From: Nitrospinota bacterium
GTDB lineage: Bacteria > Nitrospinota_A > UBA7883
Direction of reading: 5' to 3'
Assembly (NCBI GenBank): GCA_029881335.1
Contig: JAOUMU010000017.1
Location: 1-37,325, forward strand
DNA: 37,325 bases
The translations under genes were made by a program, and so were the position numbers. Below, piece after piece: positions 32,267 through 37,325 of the stretch. Positions within the stretch are counted from its first letter, which is position 1, and each line of letters begins with the position of its first letter. Below the pieces are notes generated by a model. That model saw only the letters and a program-made list of their open reading frames with translations, did not search any database and was not told the DNA's origin.

Positions 32267-32947
32267 ATGACAAAAGCGAGCGATATTTTTGACGCAGATA
32301 GCCGGGAGAAAATACGGCTGGCGGTGATAGAAGCGGAGAAGACCACTGGCGGGGAGATCGTACCGGTGGCTGCCACGGCTTCCGGCAGATACGACAGGGC
32401 GGAGGACATCTTCGGATTTGTGGTGTCACTGGTCGGGCTTTCGGCGGCGTGGCTGGTGTGCGCCCGGCTACCTGAAGAGGGAAACTGGGCCGTGAACTCC
32501 ATGGCCACGCAATTGCCCCTGTGGGCGGCCCTGCTCATTCTGCTGGTTCTCTTCTCCATCGGCGCGGCGCTGGCCAGCAGGTTTCCAGCGCTCCGGCTCC
32601 CCTTTATTACCAGGACGGAAATGAACGCCGAAGTTGAGCGGGCTGCGGCGGCGGCTTTCCACAACTTCCGCGCCCATGGGACGGCGTCCCGCGTGGGAGT
32701 GTTGATATATGTGTCGCTGTACGAGAGGACGGCCAGGGTGATCGCGGACGATTCCGTGGCGGATAAAGTGGCGCCTGAAGCGTGGGCCGAAGTGGTGGCG
32801 CTGATTACGGATGGGATGGCCAAAGGCTCCCCGGTGGAGGGTATGACCTCGGCCATAACCAGATGCGCAGTGGCGCTAAGCGGGCCTTTCCCCCGGCTGG
32901 ACGGGGACGTGGATGAGCTTTCCAACGAACTGCGCATAGTGGATTGA
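32267..32947 (+). CDS. TPM-domain membrane protein, second of pair
   Basis: A 226-residue protein from ATG 32267, 5 nt after the stop of the previous gene; GTG 32258 overlapping it is an alternative. It lacks a signal peptide. The TPM fold is interrupted by two hydrophobic helices (about 45-100) after AVIEAEKTTGGEIVPVAA and resumes with ERAAAAAFHNFRAHGT, VGVLIYVSLYERTARVIAD and a terminal helix. Such TPM proteins with a transmembrane insert are regularly encoded next to YgcG-type proteins (DUF5130/TPM family). The pair probably forms a membrane complex. Function unknown. Confidence 0.87.
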   Translation: MTKASDIFDADSREKIRLAVIEAEKTTGGEIVPVAATASGRYDRAEDIFGFVVSLVGLSAAWLVCARLPEEGNWAVNSMATQLPLWAALLILLVLFSIGAALASRFPALRLPFITRTEMNAEVERAAAAAFHNFRAHGTASRVGVLIYVSLYERTARVIADDSVADKVAPEAWAEVVALITDGMAKGSPVEGMTSAITRCAVALSGPFPRLDGDVDELSNELRIVD

Positions 32948-33029
32948 ACCAGCCCCAGGCTGATAGCCGTTTTTAATACCCTATGTCCGTCCAATTGGAT
33001 AACATGGTCATATACACGGAGGATTACCG

Positions 33030-33704
33030 ATGGATATCGTCGATCAATTAGCCCTCTCCATGGGAGCGGCCTGGACCTGCGGTGTAAACCTGTACGCCAC
33101 AGTGGCGGTGCTGGGGATCATGGGGCTCACGGGGCACATCGTCCTGCCCGAAGAGCTTCTCTTCCTTCAAAGCCCGGAAGTGATCGCCATCGCAGGGTTC
33201 ATGTATTTCGTCGAGTTCTTCGTGGACAAGACTCCAGGCGCCGATTCAGCCTGGGATGCGGTCCATTCCTTTATCCGTATCCCGGCTGGCGCGGTAATCG
33301 CCGCCCAGGCCATGGCGCCGGTCAGCCAGGAGGCCCAGTTCATCGCCTTTTTAATGGGAGGCGCCATCACCACCTCCGCCCACGGTACCAAGGCGGCCAC
33401 CCGGCTGATGATCAATACCTCGCCGGAGCCTTTCAGCAACTGGTTCGCTTCCATCGCGGAGGATGTAACCGCTGTCGGCGCGCTATGGGTCACCTTTAAC
33501 CACCCATACATCATGATCGGCTTCGTTATCGTTTTCTTTCTTTTCGCGCTTTGGATCACGCCGAAGATCTTTCGCGCCTTCAAGACTATCCTGGGGAAGC
33601 TGGCGGCTTTCCTCTCGCCCAAGGAAGCGGGCCCGCCCACAGTCACCACGGAGCCTCCCGCGACGCCAGGCCCCGATCCTGGAGGTGGGGCCCAGTCCGG
33701 CTGA
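33030..33704 (+). CDS. DUF4126-family membrane protein
   Basis: A 224-residue protein with about four hydrophobic segments and the DUF4126 pattern: SMGAAWTCGVNLYATVAVLG at the start, VEFFVDKTPGADSAWDAVHSFIRIPAG in the middle and TKAATRLMINTSPEP later. The family is widespread and uncharacterised. GGAGG lies 8 nt before ATG 33030. The Pro-rich C-terminal tail after the last helix is probably cytoplasmic and disordered. The gene is convergent with the HmuY-like gene, whose end is 11 nt away. Confidence 0.88.
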   Translation: MDIVDQLALSMGAAWTCGVNLYATVAVLGIMGLTGHIVLPEELLFLQSPEVIAIAGFMYFVEFFVDKTPGADSAWDAVHSFIRIPAGAVIAAQAMAPVSQEAQFIAFLMGGAITTSAHGTKAATRLMINTSPEPFSNWFASIAEDVTAVGALWVTFNHPYIMIGFVIVFFLFALWITPKIFRAFKTILGKLAAFLSPKEAGPPTVTTEPPATPGPDPGGGAQSG

Positions 33705-33715
33705 CAAGCGAAGCT

Positions 33716-34423
33716 TTATTGCGGCTTCAGGAACGCGTACTTGATGGAGTAGCAGGCGGCCAGGTCTGCGCAGTAGTAGCTTTGCAGTTCGAATTTCACG
33801 AAATCGCCTCTACCGGTTTTCATCACATAGACAGCCTTCCGCGGGTTGAGCTTATGGGTCAAGAAATTGTAGTCATACCATTTTTCCAGGGCCGGGTTCT
33901 TGTTCTCCATGATGTTCTCCGTGGTCACATCCTTGTAGTAACCGAGCTTCGGTGGCACTGTCACCGAGTCAAAGGACTGGGCCATGGTGACGGCCACCTC
34001 GGCTTTCCCCGCTTTCCCCGTGGCGCCGCCGTTTGTCAGGATCTTCGAGCGGCGCAGGACCAGATCCCATCGATCCGAATCGGCGGCGATCTTGTCCGCG
34101 GCGAATATCCTCATCTCGCCAAAACTGAAATGGATCCACTTTATCCTGTCGGAGGCGTCTATGACATATGTCGAGGTCTGGTAAGATGGCTCTCCAGATT
34201 CCCGTGGCGCGGGATTGGCGGCGATCATCTCCTCCATGCTTTTTTCCTGCTGCGCCTTTTCTATCTCCGCCTGGGCGGCGGACTTTTGCACAAAGCCCTG
34301 GACCCACCACGCAGCCACTCCGGCAAACAGGATTATATTCACCACTATGAAAATCCGCAGTCCTATGGAGACAGACGGCCCCTTGTCCCTTTCCTGCTCC
34401 GAACCTTTTTCATTCTCTGTCAT
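33716..34423 (-). CDS. HmuY-like protein with N-terminal membrane anchor
   Basis: A 235-residue protein. From ATG 34423 (GAGAGG 7 nt upstream) the N-terminus is charged, one hydrophobic helix follows (about 23-43), then a coiled-coil-like Ala/Glu/Gln/Lys stretch and a beta-rich domain from about residue 75 on: DRWDLVLRRSKILTNGGA, WYDYNFLTHKLNPRKAVYV and FVKFELQSYY. These match the HmuY family, whose founding member is a heme-binding lipoprotein of Porphyromonas. Here the protein is membrane-anchored rather than a lipoprotein, and no TonB receptor or heme ABC genes are present. An inverted repeat precedes the gene. Confidence 0.8.
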   Translation of the reverse strand: MTENEKGSEQERDKGPSVSIGLRIFIVVNIILFAGVAAWWVQGFVQKSAAQAEIEKAQQEKSMEEMIAANPAPRESGEPSYQTSTYVIDASDRIKWIHFSFGEMRIFAADKIAADSDRWDLVLRRSKILTNGGATGKAGKAEVAVTMAQSFDSVTVPPKLGYYKDVTTENIMENKNPALEKWYDYNFLTHKLNPRKAVYVMKTGRGDFVKFELQSYYCADLAACYSIKYAFLKPQ

Positions 34424-34438
34424 GTCACAACCTCTCCA

Positions 34439-34460
34439 CATCCGGATCACTGTCCGGATG
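34439..34460 (-). promoter_or_regulatory. Operator-like inverted repeat before HmuY-like gene
   Basis: CATCCGGA (34439-34446) and TCCGGATG (34453-34460) form a perfect 8-bp inverted repeat with a 6-nt spacer, ending 15 nt before the start codon of the leftward gene and adjoining its ribosome-binding site. The geometry fits a homodimeric repressor site or a small RNA hairpin that would hide the ribosome-binding site. Confidence 0.5.
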
Positions 34461-34671
34461 ACCTTGCACTGTTTTTCAAAACTTGATATGGATAAACCGG
34501 AGACTGGGTTTCCCCTTATACGAGGATAACATTTCGCCCGCGATTTTGATTTTTAATCTCGCTGGAGCCTCCCCCTGTATGTTAGTCTAATTCAAAAAAG
34601 GGGCGATGCCGGACCGGTCATGCGCAGAGCCGGGATACCAGGCGATTTTCTTGTTTTTTTGGACATTATCC

Positions 34672-35691
34672 ATGGACACCATCTGGACGCTTAAAGTCAG
34701 CGATCCCATAGCCAAGAACGCGGATGAGCATGTTTTACGCAAAAATCCGATTCTGCTGGGGCGCTCCAGTGAAATGGACCTCAGATTTACCAGGAGGAAG
34801 ATATCCAACCGGCACCTGGTCCTGACGTATGAGGACGGAAGGGTCTACGTGGAGGATCTGGACAGCACCAACGGCACATTCATCTACAAAAAGGGGATGT
34901 GGCTACGCATCCATGGCAAGTTGAGGGCTCGCCCCCCGATCCTCATCAACGTGGGCAAATCCCTGAACATCGTCGTGAAGGTGGCCGAGGAAGGAGCGGT
35001 GGTCCGAGATGGAACAGACCCGGCCCTGGACCTTTCCTGGCTCAATAAAATAGATCCGCATTCCTCATTCGTGGAAAACATCCAGGAGGTGGAGACATTC
35101 GAGGCGATTTTAGTTCTGGATCTCTGCCACTCGTCGGAGATGGCTCAGGCCGACGAGAAAATGGCGTTTCACATGAAGAAGAAGCTTAAGGATATCTGCG
35201 AATGGGCCTTCAGCCAATTCAACGCCAGGTTCATAAAAAGCACCGGGGACGGATACCTGACAACCTTCAGCAAGCCGGGCTCCGCTCTTTTCGCGGCGAA
35301 GGATATCCTCACTGTCCTCAAGCAGAGAAATGAGAGAACAAGCAATCCCCCCATCCAGGTGCGGGTGGCGCTGCATATAGGCAACACGTACACCATCGAC
35401 GATGCGAACCAGGACATTCATGGCAACGATGTGAATATCACTTTCAGGATGGAGGGGGTGACGGAGGACGCTTTCGACTCCACAAGCGTGAGCCTGCCCA
35501 TGACCGATCGCATCTTGTGCTCCAAGGAGTTTCACTCCTCCGTCTGCAATGATGAATCGATCACTTCGGAATTCAGGTTCCACCTTATCGGCGGCGCCAC
35601 AATGAAGGGGATAAAGAAGCCAAAAAGCCTCTACCTGGTCACCCCGCTAAGTGGGAATGGAGAGCAAACCTCACCCCCCATTGGTCCCTGA
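34672..35691 (+). CDS. FHA-domain / class III nucleotidyl cyclase-like protein
   Basis: A 339-residue protein in two parts. An FHA domain spans about 5-105, with LLGRSSEMD, SNRHLVL and EDLDSTNGTF, the phosphothreonine-binding motifs. A class III cyclase homology domain spans about 144-310, with the first metal Asp in LVLDLCHSSEM (Asp150), the second in STGDGYLTTF (Asp193) and VALHIGN plus GNDVNITFRM (Asn255, Arg259). The catalytic set looks almost complete, so it may make cAMP or cGMP. ATG 34606 with GGGG upstream would add 22 residues and is a real alternative start; ATG 34672 fits the FHA boundary better. The neighbour upstream is divergent. Confidence 0.85.
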   Translation: MDTIWTLKVSDPIAKNADEHVLRKNPILLGRSSEMDLRFTRRKISNRHLVLTYEDGRVYVEDLDSTNGTFIYKKGMWLRIHGKLRARPPILINVGKSLNIVVKVAEEGAVVRDGTDPALDLSWLNKIDPHSSFVENIQEVETFEAILVLDLCHSSEMAQADEKMAFHMKKKLKDICEWAFSQFNARFIKSTGDGYLTTFSKPGSALFAAKDILTVLKQRNERTSNPPIQVRVALHIGNTYTIDDANQDIHGNDVNITFRMEGVTEDAFDSTSVSLPMTDRILCSKEFHSSVCNDESITSEFRFHLIGGATMKGIKKPKSLYLVTPLSGNGEQTSPPIGP

Positions 35692-35747
35692 TCCCGCACA
35701 CCACGGCCAGCGGACGCCCCGTGGCGGCCGCCTGTGCGCGCAAAGCC

Positions 35748-35978
35748 TTATACTTTCTGGAGTTCCGACCTTTTCACCCGGACACGTTCGCCGGAGGGAA
35801 CGGTCATCAGAACAAAAAGCCCGGAATGGTATTCCTTTTCGGTGCACTGATACTCAGTGTCCTTGGTCAGCGCTACTTCGGCGCCTTTGCTGGTCTTGGC
35901 GCTCTTCGTCTCACCGATGTACTTGACCCTCATTCTCCCCCTTGTGTCGGAAAAGGTCACCTGGTCACCTGCTTTCAT
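35748..35978 (-). CDS. Small protein of unknown function
   Basis: A 76-residue basic protein without signal or membrane segment. The pattern MKAGDQVTFSDTRGRMRVKYIGET, then ECTEKEY-like and LFVLMTVPSGERVRVKRSEL suggests an all-beta SH3-like barrel. GGAGGGGAAAA lies just upstream of ATG 35978. It is 43 nt downstream of the ASKHA gene and in the same direction, so it may be its operon partner. No family recognised. Confidence 0.7.
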   Translation of the reverse strand: MKAGDQVTFSDTRGRMRVKYIGETKSAKTSKGAEVALTKDTEYQCTEKEYHSGLFVLMTVPSGERVRVKRSELQKV

Positions 35979-36021
35979 TTTTCCCCTCCAAAAAATTGGT
36001 TAATATTGTATCTTACCGCGC

Positions 36022-37325
36022 CTATGCTTTCGATTTTTCCTTGAAGAACAGATGCTCAACATGCGGGAATTTGTCTAACATGTGAGGAAAATGCATCGCT
36101 TCACCGAACCGGTCGTTGAAGTCTTCCTCCAGCGCCAGTTCCACATACTCCACCTGCCTGGCGATCAGGTCCGCCTCCGCCCTCTTCTCCGTGTTGAGCA
36201 GGGCGATACGAGCGCCATCACCGGCGGCGTTACCCAGAAACACCACCTTGGCCAGGTCGCAATCCGGGTACATGCCGATCACCATTGCCTGTTCCTTGTC
36301 CACGTGGCTGCCGAAGGCGCCGGCTATGGCCAGCCTGTCGAAGCTCTCCACCCCCAGCTTACGCATCATCATCTGACAGCCGGAGTAGAGCGCGCCCTTG
36401 GCCAGCTGGATGGCCCGCACGTCCTTCAGGTTTATGGTGATATCCTCTTCGATAGCCGTCTCATGACTCCAGGCCACCACATACTCCATCACTTTCGATT
36501 TCCCCATTCTAATCCTGGGGGATGAAAGATCCGGATTGAACTGGCCGTTTCGTCTGATGATCCCGGCCTTGAACATCTCCGCTATCCCGTCGATGATCGC
36601 CGAGCCACAGATACCCTTGGCCTGCATGTCCATCTTGCCATCGCTCCACTTGTCGCTGCCAATCACCTTGAAGCTGCACTCCAGAGTTTGTGGCTCGATC
36701 TGGATGTCCTCTATGGCCCCCGGCGTGGCGCGGATGCCATATTCGATCTCGCCCCCTTCCAAGGCCGGCCCGGTGGCGGTGGAGCAGGATATAAGCCTGT
36801 TCTTGTTTCCGAACACCAGTTCGCCGTTGGTGCCTATGTCTATCAGCAAGGTCATCTCTTCCCGCTTGTGGGGCTGGTCCGCTATCAGGCACCCCACGTT
36901 GTCCGCCCCCACAAATCCCGCCTCTATCGGCAGGATATGAACATTGCCGGAAGGGAGGATGTTTATCCCCAAACGGTCCGCCTTGATATCCAGCGACCGA
37001 TGTATCACCGGGGCGAAGGGAGCGGCGCCCATATACTCCGGATTGAGCCCGAGCAGAATATGGTGCATAGCGGAATTGCCCACCAGCGTCACCTCGCTGA
37101 CATCGTTCTGGACATACCCCAGCTTTTCCGTGGCGTTTTTCACCAAACGGTTTAGCCCCTCGATGATGGTGTCCTGCAGTTCCTTGAGCCCGGTGGAGGG
37201 ATTGAGCATGCAGTAGGTGATGCGACTCATCACATCCTCGCCGTATTTCACCTGTGGATTCATCATGCTCTCGGTGCCCACCACCTCTCCTGTTTCCAGG
37301 TCGGTCAGGTAGGCGGCCACCGTGG
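36022..37325 (-). CDS. ASKHA-domain corrinoid-protein reductive activator (RACo/RACE-like), N-terminus outside window
   Basis: The frame runs off the right edge, so only the C-terminal 434 or so codons are present. It begins in TVAAYLTDLETGE, the phosphate-1 region of an ASKHA ATPase, and continues with LVGNSAMHHILLGL, LLIDIGTNGELV (phosphate 2), CSTATGPALEGGEI and IAGAFGSHVDKE. This is the DUF4445/ASKHA domain of proteins that use ATP to reduce cob(II)alamin in corrinoid iron-sulfur proteins and methyltransferases. In homologues an N-terminal [2Fe-2S] domain precedes it and should lie beyond the edge. It implies corrinoid-dependent methyl transfer, for example the Wood-Ljungdahl pathway or O-demethylation, in the organism. 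Confidence 0.92.
   Translation of the reverse strand, partial: TVAAYLTDLETGEVVGTESMMNPQVKYGEDVMSRITYCMLNPSTGLKELQDTIIEGLNRLVKNATEKLGYVQNDVSEVTLVGNSAMHHILLGLNPEYMGAAPFAPVIHRSLDIKADRLGINILPSGNVHILPIEAGFVGADNVGCLIADQPHKREEMTLLIDIGTNGELVFGNKNRLISCSTATGPALEGGEIEYGIRATPGAIEDIQIEPQTLECSFKVIGSDKWSDGKMDMQAKGICGSAIIDGIAEMFKAGIIRRNGQFNPDLSSPRIRMGKSKVMEYVVAWSHETAIEEDITINLKDVRAIQLAKGALYSGCQMMMRKLGVESFDRLAIAGAFGSHVDKEQAMVIGMYPDCDLAKVVFLGNAAGDGARIALLNTEKRAEADLIARQVEYVELALEEDFNDRFGEAMHFPHMLDKFPHVEHLFFKEKSKA

Noticed and set aside
1-37325. CRISPR array, rRNA genes or intact insertion sequence
   Set aside because: No regularly spaced repeats, no rRNA-like conserved sequence and no transposase frame were seen.

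Overview
The window looks like a chromosomal segment of a Gram-negative, GC-rich, mainly anaerobic or microaerophilic bacterium, perhaps deltaproteobacterial or from the Nitrospinota/Nitrospirota neighbourhood. That placement is inference: it rests on multiheme c-type cytochromes with an NrfD-type membrane subunit, a rubrerythrin, an ASKHA-type corrinoid-enzyme activator, Tat and lipoprotein signals, and a yceD-rpmF-plsX-fabH block. There is no rRNA, tRNA, CRISPR array or intact insertion sequence. Coding density is high.

Region 1 (1-6175): two related metallo-beta-lactamase-fold hydrolases of the UlaG/NAPE-PLD type flank a leftward operon (4788 to 482). The operon encodes a pentaheme cytochrome, a membrane-anchored tetraheme cytochrome, a Tat-exported four-cluster iron-sulfur protein, an NrfD/PsrC quinone-reactive membrane protein and a small monoheme cytochrome c. 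Together they suggest a quinone:cytochrome c electron-transfer complex on the periplasmic side without a molybdopterin subunit.

Region 2 (6150-15526): a tightly packed leftward gene set encodes a B12-binding radical SAM enzyme, an unrecognised probable all-helical protein, an overlooked 58-residue ORF, an asparagine-synthase-type amidotransferase, two methyltransferases, a polyprenyl-phosphate-type GT2 glycosyltransferase and an ArnT/PMT-like membrane glycosyltransferase. Overlaps and 1-15 nt spacings indicate co-expression. It is probably a lipid-linked sugar or surface glycan modification pathway whose product I cannot name. A small L7/L12-CTD-like protein follows from its own promoter.

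Region 3 (15693-18773): a good sigma70-type promoter drives the housekeeping block yceD (DUF177), rpmF, plsX and fabH. Beyond it lies an AT-rich scar (about 18800-19266) with an 11-bp inverted repeat and the C-terminal winged-helix remnant of a Fic-family gene.

Region 4 (19277-27676): a stand-alone SagB-type tandem nitroreductase, an SGNH-hydrolase membrane protein, rubrerythrin, a NupC-type nucleoside transporter, two small membrane proteins and a Tat-lipoprotein M48 metalloprotease with helical repeats.

Region 5 (27754-37325): an orphan ZnuA-like metal-binding protein, a divergent ClpX-like AAA+ unfoldase lacking the zinc domain and the ClpP-docking IGF motif, an alpha/beta hydrolase, a pair of TPM-domain proteins, a DUF4126 membrane protein, a HmuY-like protein preceded by an operator-like palindrome, an FHA-nucleotidyl cyclase fusion, a small basic protein and the C-terminal part of a corrinoid-activating ASKHA ATPase. 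The best candidates for undescribed biology are the Region 2 biosynthetic operon, the minimal cytochrome/NrfD complex and the ClpX-like ATPase.
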